Of a stretch of DNA of 64,000 nt, positions 45,995 through 56,043 are shown in pieces (position 1 is the first letter of the stretch; each line of letters starts with the position of its first letter). Source of the DNA: Hypoxylon rubiginosum (lineage: Eukaryota > Ascomycota > Sordariomycetes > Xylariales > Hypoxylaceae); the NCBI GenBank assembly GCA_902806565.1, contig CADCXA010000010.1:310001-374000 (forward strand), written 5' to 3'. The translations under genes were made by a program, and so were the position numbers. The notes beneath the pieces are model-generated. The model did not search any database and was not told where the DNA came from. It worked only from the letters and a program-made list of their open reading frames with translations.

Positions 45995-48806
45995 TTATGA
46001 TAATATGCCTAATTGGTCGCTCGTTGTCTTCCTCGCCTCTAGCTGCTTCGCGGCTAGGTGTACGATGACCAATTCTACTTTGGTTTCCAGCCAACAATGC
46101 CGAATGCGATACCTTAGGCTTTCGAGGTCCGACCTTAGCTCTTTGAGGTCCGATTGTATCCAACATTTCGTTGCCGAGTCTTTATTGTTGTTGTATAATC
46201 GACTCAGAGCTGGCCCCAAAGCGTCTCGTACATCTTCTTCTATTTCAGGGAGATGGGGAGCTTGAAGGGACATGAGCTTCTTCCTTTCGGATGCATCGAC
46301 ATCTATGGGGTTGCTTCCCGGCATCGTCTCGCTGGACTCGGATTCTTTATCCTCCAGCTTATCTAATCCCATCAATATTCCGAAGAGCCCTGGACATTCG
46401 GGAGGGTTCACAACTTGATAGTTCCCAAATCTCTCACGAAAGTTGCGCCTGGCTTGGACGAGATCCATCTCCGTGTGATGACGTGCTCTTGCCGGCAGGG
46501 CTTCTACCCACATAACAAAGTCCTTCGCGGCTTTATAAACCTCCTCCATCTCTATTGCCGATACCATCTTCTTTTGATGTCTCTTGTGGCATCTGGCCAA
46601 GGATTCTGCTGCTCCTAAGGTGCCAAATTGTATAGAGATCTGTCTATACATCCATATTGAGTAGTGTTCGCATTGATCTTTTACATCCTCGGCAGATTTA
46701 CGTATTCCCATAATAAATCTGAGGCTTAATTCCATGTTAACGAACTGCGGAGCGTAAATAGGGGCTGCCGTTGGCGAGGTTAATATTTGCCATTTCATCC
46801 ATTGTCGTAGACTTTCGGTCGTGCACTGTGGCGGCATGTTCTCCTGGACCTTATTACCGGACATAATCTGAACAGCGTTCCAGATGGTGAGGACCCCGCA
46901 GTCAAAACTATTCATTTGTTGAGTTGACTGGCATAATACCCGTTAGCTGTGATGAACTACATATAGAAGAAAGGGCAGTAGTAGCATACATTTCCATATT
47001 TATGGGTAATCCTACTGAAATGGAATCGCGAGTCTTTGCTGTAGATGTTTGACACGATGCTGAGGACATGTTGTGGAATATTGTTAGGTATCGAAAATCC
47101 TGGCAATGAGTTGTATAGCGTTAATTCATGTCGCCGAAGGTCCCAATGGTATAGAACCCAATGTTCCTTATGTATAACGGGAAATACTACTTGGTCTTTC
47201 GCAGGCAGATGTCGAGTGTCGGGGGCCCATTGAGTGCGAAAAAGTAGCGGGTCTAAGTGGTCAATCCATTCCGAATCAAACCTCTCTAATATGATTTGTA
47301 TTGCAGTATCGTTGACTAAGGTCTTATCATCGAGGCTCTTAACCGCCTTGAGGAATTCGACGGACAAACTGACCCTTCTGGACGTGCTAGCGGGAGCAGT
47401 TACTGATAGTGCTTGGCTAAGAGGCTTGCTGACAGGTATAGACGAGGCTGTCGAGACGGTTGAGGTTGTTGCTATCGTAGGTTTTATCACGGGAACTGGA
47501 ACTGGCTGGGCTTGTGGCGATTGCTCTGCTGTCGCTGTTGTTATTTAGTAGGTTTCTTTCAGATCTTCTTTCGGGGCTTCTACTAAGGTCTCCTTACCTG
47601 TGTAATAGTTGGTGGGGCTAGACGACGCTTCACGATGTTTCTGCCGTTTGGCGACGGCGCCCGGTGAACGCGACATTCCGATATCGCCGCCTTCTCGTTT
47701 CTTTGGCTTAGGGGTGGACAAATGTAAAGGCTGAATCTCGGGACTCGTGCGTAAGGAAAACGATATTTCTTCGGTTATCTCGGCAAGGTTCTGCGATGTA
47801 AGTCTTGGGATCAGTAATTGCCCCCGAACTGAAAAAGGGGTTTTTTTTTATTTTTTTTAAATATAACTTACTTTCGGGCCAAAAATTTCAGAAGGTTCGG
47901 ATTGATTAGCTTCTTGTTCAAGGCTAACATATCCACTGACTTCTTCATGGTGGGACAATGCTGGCATTGAAGTGTTATGTATGACGTTCGACCCTTCTGG
48001 AGGTTCGGATTGGTTAACCGCCGCTCTACTACCATAGTTTTCATTCTCCTCTTCAGTATGATCAAGAAGAGAATCTTGAAAGGCTTCGGATTGGATAGCT
48101 GCTTGCCCCCTGCCAGCTTCGATTGATTCTGGTTCGCTAGATGGCCGATCTGATTCTGGGGGTCTTGTTTCTGGTCGACCTGATGCTGGGGGTCTTGTGT
48201 CCCTATATAAGCTCTCTAGGGACGCAACCGTAAAACTCCACACATTCCCTCTTGATTCTAATTGTCGGCACTGTCGGCATTTTTGAAGAAGTTCTTCTGC
48301 CATTGACCAAGGTGAATGATTATTCTCCCTTATCAAGGTTCGAAGTTTCTTTAATGCAGGTATCGAAGTGGATATAGTTCTTCCGAAGATCAAAAATATC
48401 CATTGCCATCTCCCATTGAACTCACAGTTTCGGGTCGAATCCAAGTTCAATATCTCTTGATGTATTCGTATTATTCGGGGGTCGTTTTCGTAATCCTCAA
48501 GGAACAATACATCGAGTATCTTTTTAAGATATACAGATGGGATTTTCTGCGACGCCAGACGGGTAAATAATGCGTTGTTATCTTCTACTTTGGTGTAAAA
48601 CTCGGCTTCAACCCGGCAGAAATAAGAGGCGGCTGTTTCGATATCGCTTTCAAATCGTCTGATGGCGTCACAGATTTTATCGAAGTACGGTTGCACGATT
48701 TCGTCAGCCCTAGATAATAAATTAATTGTGTCCAATTAATAGCTCAGTGGTCTTGATATACAGCTGTTTACGTACATCTTGAGCTGCAATTAATCGGCCG
48801 CTGCAT
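45995..48806 (-). CDS. Ulp1/C48-type cysteine protease-like protein, five exons, about 847 aa, catalytic Asp replaced by Asn
   Basis: Exons on the minus strand: 48806-48772, 48709-47872, 47790-47598, 47534-46990 and 46927-45995. Introns of 62, 81, 63 and 62 nt have GTAAAC/GTAAGT/GTAAGG/GTATGC donors and YAG acceptors; intron 3 removes an in-frame TAA that is part of its TACTAA branch site. All joins are in phase. The Ulp1 core lies at residues about 425-565: H480 in EHWVLYHWD, N497 in LTLYNSL, Q541 and C547 in STQQMNSFDCGV. The spacings (H+17, then +50 to Cys, Gln at -6) match yeast Ulp1 H514, D531, C580 and Q574. N497 (codon 47112-47110) sits at the Asp position. The N-terminus is helical then Pro/Glu-rich, with a KPKKREGG basic patch; a long helical C-terminal extension follows. 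Family members cleave SUMO-type conjugates; activity here is doubtful. The first exon is the least certain. Confidence 0.7.
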
Positions 48807-49511
48807 CCGATTGATTCTTTTTACGTTGGATGGTTTCCTTTGGACGAGGGTGCTCAGGCCAACGACAGGGCGCAATAAAGGTAAAGTCGAAGGCAAAAGG
48901 CGCGTCTTGCACCTGCACTCATTTTTACCTGCCATCTTGCTAGGTAGGGGGCGTTGTTACTTCCAAGTAGTTGGTTGATGTACCTAGGTACCCGAGCTGT
49001 ATCAGCAGAAGACAAGCAAATTGGAAGGACGCTTGGGAAGCTATTTTCCTCGGACAATGCAAGAACAAGGCGATCCAGAAGGCCGAATGGACCTGACTTG
49101 CGTAAACTCTGGGCCTACCTAATCAGCCTACCTATTTTTCAACGACAGGTAGTTATGTTGTCATTCGCTCAGCTCTCCTTTCACATTCGCAACCCCCCTT
49201 CTCCCCTCAATCTTGCATAATACTCTCCAAGTGTCTTCATAGACCTTGATATAAAATTAAGTTTCATTTGAATGGCTTCAACGGTAGTTCTGAAATTGGA
49301 AAATACAATAGAGCATAGGCAAATCGGACGTTCGTTTCGTGCGAGAAGGCCGAAAAATCATGTCATCCTCTAGGTATTAAGTAACATCTGCGTATTCGTT
49401 GATCAAGGGCATCCTTCTATTCTACGGGTGGCCTTACCTGGTCTCCCTACAGCTGGGAGGTATCTAGTTGCCGTTCGAGAATCTCAGATGATTCTGCAGA
49501 CAACATTCTAA
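48807..49511. other. Intergenic
   Basis: Upstream region of the Ulp1-like gene. Short frames on both strands (48854-49220) look non-coding. No repeats of note. Confidence 0.35.
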
Positions 49512-50024
49512 ACGGCTACGGCAGTCCCGGATCTAGTCCTACTAAGAGGCCAACAATCAGAAGAGGGCGAGCCATCAAGAGACAAGCCAGATCTCCAGCT
49601 AGATTTGATTACAATTCGAGCCTACTTCGATTTAAAACTGGAGCAGTTCAATCACGCCTACGACGACACTGCCCTTATGGAGATTTCGGGCGAGGAGGGA
49701 AGCAAGGAGGAGGGTAGCAACGGGAAGTTCAAAGATAGCTAGGCGAAGACGTACTGGGCCTGGGAGAACTAGATCTTCTAGGGGTTTATAAACGAGGACA
49801 GACTTTATGCTTACGGCGATGACCCGCCGGACTACTTGAAGGCCTAGGACAGCGATGCCGGAGACGTAGCCGCCCCAACGCCGTACTGCGAGAAGCGATG
49901 GCGAAGGAAAAATAACACGCCATCCGAAAGGTTTCCGAAACGCCCACCTCCGGAAGCAAGAATACACCGGTACAGTAACAATAACGCCTGGATGGCTCTA
50001 AGCCGTACCAACTCTGGTCATTGA
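49512..50024 (+). pseudogene. Reading frame of unknown family with four amber stops
   Basis: One frame with continuous protein character from a TAA at 49509 to TGA 50022: DLITIRAYFDLKLEQFNHAY, MEISGEEGSKEEGSNGKFKD, NEDRLYAYGDDPPDYLKA, CEKRWRRKNNTPSERFPKRP. It is interrupted by exactly four TAG codons (49740, 49770, 49779, 49845) and no other stop. Each is one C-to-T step from CAG at a CpA, consistent with RIP-type decay of Gln codons. No recognised domain. A second frame is also open over 49512-49680, so the true N-terminus is uncertain. Confidence 0.45.
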
Positions 50025-50215
50025 ACTAAGACACATATTCCCAAGAGCTGTTGAATAGGAGAGGAAATAGCGCCTTAAAGTTAGGGGTTTCCATCTAATA
50101 CAAATGGAGCTTATATTAACTATCGTCAGGAAACCTGCCATGCTCAATCCTGAATCCAGGTCATCATCAAACCAGTGCTAGCAGGCCAAGAATACCTAGC
50201 CATCACCCGCCAATT

Positions 50216-52840
50216 CTAGAGTGCGTTACGTAAACAACGTTGAACGTTTGTCTTCACCAGCCTTATCTCTTTCACAAATCTAATTAATCTTTCCCTCCTT
50301 GGTGTACCGCTCCTCGCTCTTCGGATTCGATTGACGGGACCGGCATTTCGGTGACTGCAAATGTTCGCTCGCTCGAAGTCGATAACCATAGGTTTTCCTC
50401 TGCGCGGCTCGTACAGTATGTTCCGCGGTGCTGCGTCACAGTGGAGAATCTGTTGCGCGTGCACTGCCTGGAATGCAGTAGCGATATCGTCAATGATAGA
50501 GGCATTATTCGCTACTCTCTTAGCTATCAGGGACAAGGGCTGGCCAGCCCAGCTAAGAAACAAGAAATGGTTGTGCTTATTGCCGTTATAATAGTACGGC
50601 AGCACCAGGTCGACTTTGCCCAGGCAGACGGGGACATATACGCCCTGAATTGGGCGGAGGCGGCTGTATACCTGAATCTCGTGATCCAGGCGCTCAGAGT
50701 AATCTCCGATTACGCCCTTAGCAACAAGAGTATAGCCATAAGCAGATAGGCGGACCTTGAAAAGCGACCCGACTGCTCCAGATAGATGAAGTGGCGTTGC
50801 GTCGGCGTCCGGGCCGCGGTCATGGGCGAGCTGGTCGCGTATAAGATTCCGGAACGCTAACGGTTCGAGGTGCTGTTGCCCATGATCGGTGAAGTTAGGA
50901 CATTCCTTATCCATAGAGCCACCATAGGCAAGGCCTAAGAGGCACTCCTGGGTGCAGTATTCCCGGCTCTCTATGGATGGCTTCGATTGCCTGTGCTGCT
51001 TTGTATCATGGTCTCCACGGCTTTGACCTTGCTTTTGGCCTCCTTTGCTCTCCGAGGCGGGCTTGTTCAACTGAGTAAAAGTGCCTTGACCAAGCCTGGG
51101 AGGTAAGGGTGGTGATGCCTTGCCACTGCTATGATCACTATCATTATTTCCGCGTGTAGGATTATCGGCTTGTGGTTGACATTTCCGAGCATTCGATCGT
51201 GTGTTATATGGTGATGTCTTGTCCTCCCTAGTCTTTCTTCCTTTTGAGGGGATATATGGTGATGGTTGCTCTGTCTTGGAGCTGTGGTGGTTATCTCCCC
51301 AGTCCCCGCGGCTTCTGCGCCAGCTTAACGGGTCATTCTCAGGCCAGATGTTATCATTGGACGCTGACGGAAACCAGCTCTGCGGCACCACTGGTGCTTG
51401 AATCGCGCGAAGGACAAAGGCAAATACCTGCGAGATAGCAGTGTAACGCAGCCTATCTTGGTCATCATCCTTAACGTCTTGTGCTGGCACGTGCGGGGAG
51501 TAATATACAGTGGTGGGGTCATCTTGAGGAATATGCAGGAAGATAAATGCCTCTCCTGTACATACGTAACCGTATGACGTACCCTTCTTATACATAGAAG
51601 AGTATGCCTGAGTGATAACAGCAGTTGTAATCGCTTTTGAGTAAAACTCGAAGGTCGAGCCACTACGGTTGATAACATCCCGATGTGGTCGTATCTCGGA
51701 GCCATCTAATGCTGCTATGATTACATCCTTCGGCAACTTATGCGGAGGCTTATATTCTATAGCATAAATGACTCTCTGGGAGCTACCTTCGGGCCCCCAT
51801 ATGCAGAATTGGTCGGAAGGTCCTGCTGTGGCTTTGGATCCATCGACCTTGCGGGAATCCTTAGATGTGAGTTGCTGTCGAGTTCGCGTTGCTCGTTTAG
51901 GACCACCCTTACTTCGAGTCGTACTGCTCTTGGAACCCATTAAGTTCCTGTGACTCTGAAACTCTATTTTTCCGTGGAGTCCAAAGCTGTCTTGCATCAT
52001 CTTCTCTTTATTCGCTTGTTCGACCAGCACCATGACTTTGCTCTCGACAGCAAAAAACTCAAACAACCGAAGGCTTGCCTCACAGCTGATACGTGGAAAG
52101 CAGGATTTTAATCCTTCGACTTCCTTTTTAGATGGATGGGAAGCTGCAGACAAGAAAGATTGACTCTGTTGGACTTTCTTCCATATCTTATGTTGGTCTG
52201 ACATGAAGCTATCCCACTTTACAATGCGCTTAGGGTAGTATCTGTTTTGCGGGTTTGCCACAAGGCCTTTTGTAGTTGTGGAAGGATCAGTGACTACTGG
52301 TATAGAAAGGCTATACGAGTGGCAAGAAAGAAGGTAAGGCCATAGAGTCTGGTTTAAGCTGTCTTTTAGTTTTCGTTTGGTCTCCTCATGTTGGCGTTCG
52401 GCCTCCTCGCGTTGGCGTTTGGCCTCTTCGCCTTTGCGTTCGGCCTCCTCGCGTTGGCGTTTGGCCTCCTCACGTTGGCGTTCGGCCTCCTCACGTTGGC
52501 GTCGATCCTCTTCGCCTTTGCGTTCGGCCTCCTCACGTTGGCGTTTGGCCTCCTCACGTTGGCGTTCGGCCTCCTCACGTTGGCGTCGATCCTCTTCGCC
52601 TTTGCGTTCGGCCTCCTCGCGTTGGCGTTTGGCCTCCTCACGTTGGCGTTCGGCCTCCTCGCGTTGGCGTTTGGCCTCCTCACGTTGGCGTTCGGCCTCC
52701 TCACGTTGGCGTTCGGCCTCTTCCAGTTTGAGTTGAAGACGTTGGATTTGTTGGCGTTCATTCTCTTGTTGGCGTTCATTCTCTTGTTGGAGTTCGGGCT
52801 TGGTTCGGGGATGGGCTTGTTTTTTGCGATTATGTTCCAT
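50216..52840 (-). CDS. Coiled coil / ExK nuclease-like / protein kinase-like composite protein, 874 aa
   Basis: Intact single exon; the frame opens at 52879 but the first ATG is at 52840. Residues about 16-160 are a charged coiled coil made of 7-residue RQREEAE/RQREEAK units (21-bp tandem repeat). The middle region has SDQFCIWG and, about 20 residues later, AIEYKPPHKL (E362-x-K364), reminiscent of the D...ExK core of PD-(D/E)xK nucleases; then RDVIN and TAVITQAYSSMY. A disordered Ser/Pro region and a CTQECLLGLAYGG cysteine patch follow. The C-terminal kinase-like fold has K708 (TLVAKG), E721 (HEIQVYSRL), HCDAAPRN (H800, D802, N807) and DFE (821-823), so ATP-binding and catalytic positions are present with DFE replacing DFG. 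A decayed paralogue lies at 11440-13390. The plan recalls fungal Crinkler-type effectors that pair REase-like and kinase domains; that comparison is from memory. Substrate unknown. Confidence 0.75.
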   Translation of the reverse strand: MEHNRKKQAHPRTKPELQQENERQQENERQQIQRLQLKLEEAERQREEAERQREEAKRQREEAERQREEAKRQREEAERKGEEDRRQREEAERQREEAKRQREEAERKGEEDRRQREEAERQREEAKRQREEAERKGEEAKRQREEAERQHEETKRKLKDSLNQTLWPYLLSCHSYSLSIPVVTDPSTTTKGLVANPQNRYYPKRIVKWDSFMSDQHKIWKKVQQSQSFLSAASHPSKKEVEGLKSCFPRISCEASLRLFEFFAVESKVMVLVEQANKEKMMQDSFGLHGKIEFQSHRNLMGSKSSTTRSKGGPKRATRTRQQLTSKDSRKVDGSKATAGPSDQFCIWGPEGSSQRVIYAIEYKPPHKLPKDVIIAALDGSEIRPHRDVINRSGSTFEFYSKAITTAVITQAYSSMYKKGTSYGYVCTGEAFIFLHIPQDDPTTVYYSPHVPAQDVKDDDQDRLRYTAISQVFAFVLRAIQAPVVPQSWFPSASNDNIWPENDPLSWRRSRGDWGDNHHSSKTEQPSPYIPSKGRKTREDKTSPYNTRSNARKCQPQADNPTRGNNDSDHSSGKASPPLPPRLGQGTFTQLNKPASESKGGQKQGQSRGDHDTKQHRQSKPSIESREYCTQECLLGLAYGGSMDKECPNFTDHGQQHLEPLAFRNLIRDQLAHDRGPDADATPLHLSGAVGSLFKVRLSAYGYTLVAKGVIGDYSERLDHEIQVYSRLRPIQGVYVPVCLGKVDLVLPYYYNGNKHNHFLFLSWAGQPLSLIAKRVANNASIIDDIATAFQAVHAQQILHCDAAPRNILYEPRRGKPMVIDFERANICSHRNAGPVNRIRRARSGTPRRERLIRFVKEIRLVKTNVQRCLRNAL
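52378..52745. repeat. 21-bp tandem repeat encoding the coiled coil
   Basis: About seventeen 21-bp units (plus-strand CTCCTCACGTTGGCGTTCGG and variants), with a higher-order 84-bp period marked by the RKGEED variant. It lies in frame in the kinase-like gene. Every frame is open, so long antisense frames (52377-52855) are by-products. Confidence 0.9.
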
Positions 52841-53375
52841 TATGGCAAAGGATGAATCACGTCGATCGTGATGGAACAAAAGTATACGTAGGTAAAGAGC
52901 TAGAACACGGTACGCACGGCAATGGCTACGTTAAATAGATAAATAATTGTATGTGCAGTACTGCCCCGTGCCTCAGCAACGTTTGGTCGCCTAAGGCACA
53001 AACGCTTTGTTATTATTTACGCAAATACTAAGGTAGCCAGAATTACGTATAACTTAATGGATAATTTATCACGTTTCTAAGGTACAACCGTAATTGCGGT
53101 ACATAGTTATTATTTTTATATATTATACCTTTTACCTTTACTATTTACTAGGTAGACCGTGCGATTACCTACATTGACTATATGGAAACTCCTAATTTTT
53201 AACAGAATGACTCAATGCATCTAGTTTATTAAAATAGGGCCCGGTTATATGGTTCTTCATATTAAGTTGGTGCTATTAGGAGAATGGGATAAATACATAT
53301 CCCCTTTATATTTTATACGACTCTTCCATATCTATCTACGTTAGAAAACCTCATGAACACTGTTTCTATTATGCT
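52841..53375. other. Intergenic, upstream of the kinase-like gene
   Basis: No gene. AT-rich segments around 53030-53330. Presumably contains the promoter of the minus-strand gene; no specific site recognised. Confidence 0.35.
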
Positions 53376-53380
53376 ATTTA

Positions 53381-53528
53381 TGCCAGGACCATAGCCCTCG
53401 TTGGGCTACGGACCTGTTGGTCACCTTTAGAGACTAGATAGGAGTCACGGAGCCCTCTAAGGTTAGGTTCATATCTCTTCGTGTAACAACATAGTTGTTT
53501 CCTTATCGTATGGGTTGGCTTCGTGATA
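53381..53528 (-). mobile_element. Solo LTR, internally deleted (148 bp), with perfect target duplication
   Basis: Begins TGCCA and ends TGATA on the plus strand. Perfect 5-bp duplication ATTTA (53376-53380 and 53529-53533). In reverse it matches the 44386 copy at both ends (CACGAAGCCAACC..., GATAAGGAAAC, ...GGTCCGTAGCC) but lacks about 140 bp of the middle. Confidence 0.8.
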
Positions 53529-53615
53529 ATTTAAAATGGTCGCTAACTTGCGTGATGGGACGCGCGGGTATTGCTGTAGGTTTATACGTACCTTTGCCTT
53601 CTGCGCTTGCATTTG

Positions 53616-54790
53616 CTAGGTAGTGTTTTCATGATGATTACCTACCGTGGTGAATTTGGGAAGCGTACCGCAAAGACAATCATCTTTATTATGAAAACAT
53701 TCTTCATTAAGAACAAGAGAACAAGAGGTAAACAATCTCGTTCTTAGATTCTCACGCCGTTTCGACTTAGGCGGCCGCTTCTTGAATCGTACTTTGGATT
53801 CTGTGACCGATCCAGTTAAATAGGGGCGCATAGACATCATAATTGGTTGGCTCGGCCATCGTCCTGTCTATCTTTAGCTTCGCCATGCGGCGGCACAGTT
53901 TGACGCGGAGCAGAATTACCAGGTCCGGGCTGAGTTTTCCCGCGGAGTAGAAATTTATACACAATCCGCCCCTGCTCGTCCCCGAGGGTTAGGCAGAACT
54001 ACCGTTGCGACGGACCCGCAAGACCAACCAGAACGAAAGTCGTCGCTAGGGCAAGTCTGCATCTTGTATATTGATCTCATCCCTCACTCGCTTCTGGAAT
54101 ACCGAGGGCTGGAAGTAACTTCCCATCGCCTTGAGAAGAGATATGAGCATCTATATCACTAGTAGCGGATCGGTCGTATCTCGAACGTTGGTGACGAAGA
54201 TATTGGATTTCCGAGCGAAAGCTTAAAACTGTATGTAGAACGACTTCATGCTCGCCCGCTCAAGAAAGGCAGTCAAACTTTCTCGGAATGGCCCATCGGT
54301 AAATATATCAAGAAGTATCTGGTCAGAACGGCCGGGAAAATCCCATTGTATGGCATGCCCTGCAGCGAGAATTTATTCTGAGGCGGCTGACGTCTCGAAC
54401 GCTTCGAAAAGAACACGAGGTTCCTTGTCACTATGTTCGTCAGTAAGGGTGGTCCTGAATGTAAATTGTACACTAACCAATCCTCGCGTCTGATGATCGG
54501 GGCGGCGTTCTGCTCCACCACATGAAGGATGAATGTGCGGTTCGGTTGGGAGGTCACGAAAATAGATGCACATCGTCGTCTTTTCCAGGCGGCCTGAGTG
54601 GAGGGCAAGGCAAGTTTCAAGTGAGATGAGCGGACTGAAAATTTTCGGACTAAGGTGGGTCGACGAAGGTATTGGCAACCTCGCAGGTGCGGATCATCCG
54701 CGTCAGAACGTCGTGCGATACGGCCTCAATGTCTGGATCCTGCCCCCCAGAGAGCTAGGGAGGGAGGTAGCACGAGGTGGTTAAAAACAG
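53616..54790 (-). pseudogene. Relic of a DUF6606-type gene 5' region
   Basis: Minus-strand fragments in order: FILHVVEQNAAPIIRRED (about 54530), VLFEAFETSAASE (about 54390), AIQWDFPGR and FRESLTAFLERAS (54270-54350), then PDLVILLRVKLCRRMAKLKI, then FNWIGHRIQSTIQEA (53775-53925). This wording and order fit the N-terminal DUF6606 region of very large (about 3000-residue) fungal proteins that also carry DUF3638/DUF3645. Several frameshifts and stops, and the remaining gene is absent, so it is a 5' fragment. Assignment rests on remembered consensus. Function of the intact family is unknown to me. Confidence 0.55.
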
Positions 54791-54914
54791 CTTGAGCTAT
54801 ATATGTTTCGCGAAGGAATGGGGCAAGTGGTGCGTACTATAGTTTTATAGTGCGCGCTTGGTGGATGATACTTTCAAAATTCCGGTTCTAGAAGAGATCG
54901 CGTGAAGGACAAAG

Positions 54915-55220
54915 ATGAAATCACCTACGGATGGAACCCAACAGTACTCCCCACATCCCGCTAACCGTGATTGTCATGCTAGCATCATCGTAATCCACGG
55001 CCTAGATACCGAATCACCGCAAACATGGACTTATAACAAGGATGGAAGGTGCGTTGTGAACTGGCTGGAGGATAGCAATATGCTGCCGGCTGCCGTCCCG
55101 AGCGCCAGGATTTACATTTGAAAGAACTGGGGACTGGGTCAGCCGACGGAGGGCTGGTTTCCTTACTCGCCACGAGGGTTGTCAGGCTGCCGAGGTATCA
55201 ATGATACACCTGCTCAATCT
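54915..55220 (+). pseudogene. N-terminal fragment of an alpha/beta-hydrolase (lipase/esterase) type domain
   Basis: Begins at an ATG and reads ASIIVIHGLDTESPQTWTYN, then NWLEDSNMLPAAVPSARIYI before a TGA at 55119. The hydrophobic strand followed by HGL, and the NWL-D-MLP-PxARI pattern, are typical of the esterase-like N-terminal domain that heads many fungal NLR or ankyrin proteins. After the stop, more than one frame keeps some protein character (GWFPYSPRGL), but no catalytic GxSxG segment follows. A truncated dead copy. Together with 13908 it is the second NLR-type N-terminus relic in the window. Confidence 0.5.
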
Positions 55221-55920
55221 TTGCGTCCAATGTAGGACTTCCGACCAGGTCGCAGAAGTGGTAAACCTTGGCTAGGCCGAAGGAGTCTAGGAGGGGCAGC
55301 CTCCCGACCGAATGTCTGATTTCTCGAGCTTGGATAGCCCCACCAATTGTTTCCGCTGCTCATCTTAGGTCAAGGAGCGTATAAATTCAATATAGCAAAC
55401 GATCTTGATCTGTGCGACGACCATGCCTAACAGGTTACTAGGTCGACCCTAAGCGCCGTGGAACAGGTTGACAGCAAACATGGTTCTCCGTCGTAGTCCC
55501 TCCTTAACACGGATAGTATCAGGTGATTAACCTCGGCGCAGTACAGGTAGTGGTCTAAGTCATTGAGGACCATGTTGTCTTACCTTGTTGGAGCCTGGAC
55601 GGTTGTAAGTACAAGACACAGGGAATGGGAAGAGCGCGATTACCTCTTCTATATTCCCTATGTCCAATGCTACTTAGTTCCCATACTAGCTTAGTAGCTA
55701 GTATGAGAAGCTGGAGGGTAAATAAAATCCTCAGGCGTATGAATGATACCTTGGGTATTCGCATGATCGATCGTAAAATATGACAGAGGCGTGTAGCTGT
55801 ATGAAAGAAACCCCTTCCCGATATATAGTTGTATAGTATATCATATAATTATTAGCGTCGACAGCAATGGTGTCGGATATGTTGCAATTTTCTTTGAGAG
55901 AGGGGTAAAGGGATGAAGGT
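55221..55920. other. Intergenic
   Basis: No supportable gene; short frames only. An 8-bp inverted repeat around CTAGTATG/CATACTAG lies near 55680-55705. Confidence 0.35.
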
Positions 55921-56043
55921 TGTTACGACGCAGAACCAGGAGTCGCGGGAACCACAAAGTTGATGCAAAAGGAGTTATGAACCTAATTTCAAGAGGCTAC
56001 ATGTACATAAGGTAGGCACTGAGGCCCTATATCCGTTCTAACA
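55921..56043 (+). repeat. Possible truncated solo LTR
   Basis: TGTTACGAC...TCTAACA (TGTTA/TAACA inverted ends) with GGAGTTATGAACCTAA inside, resembling the solo-LTR family. No target duplication; the similarity is short. Confidence 0.35.

Noticed and set aside
47535..47597. In-frame TAA as an inactivating mutation of the Ulp1-like gene
   Set aside because: It lies in a TACTAA branch site of a 63-nt intron with GTAAGG donor and CAG acceptor, and removal keeps the frame.
52377..52855. Long antisense frames (119 and 155 codons) across the coiled-coil repeat
   Set aside because: All frames of a 21-bp repeat without stops stay open; the peptides are monotonous and the sense frame belongs to a complete gene.
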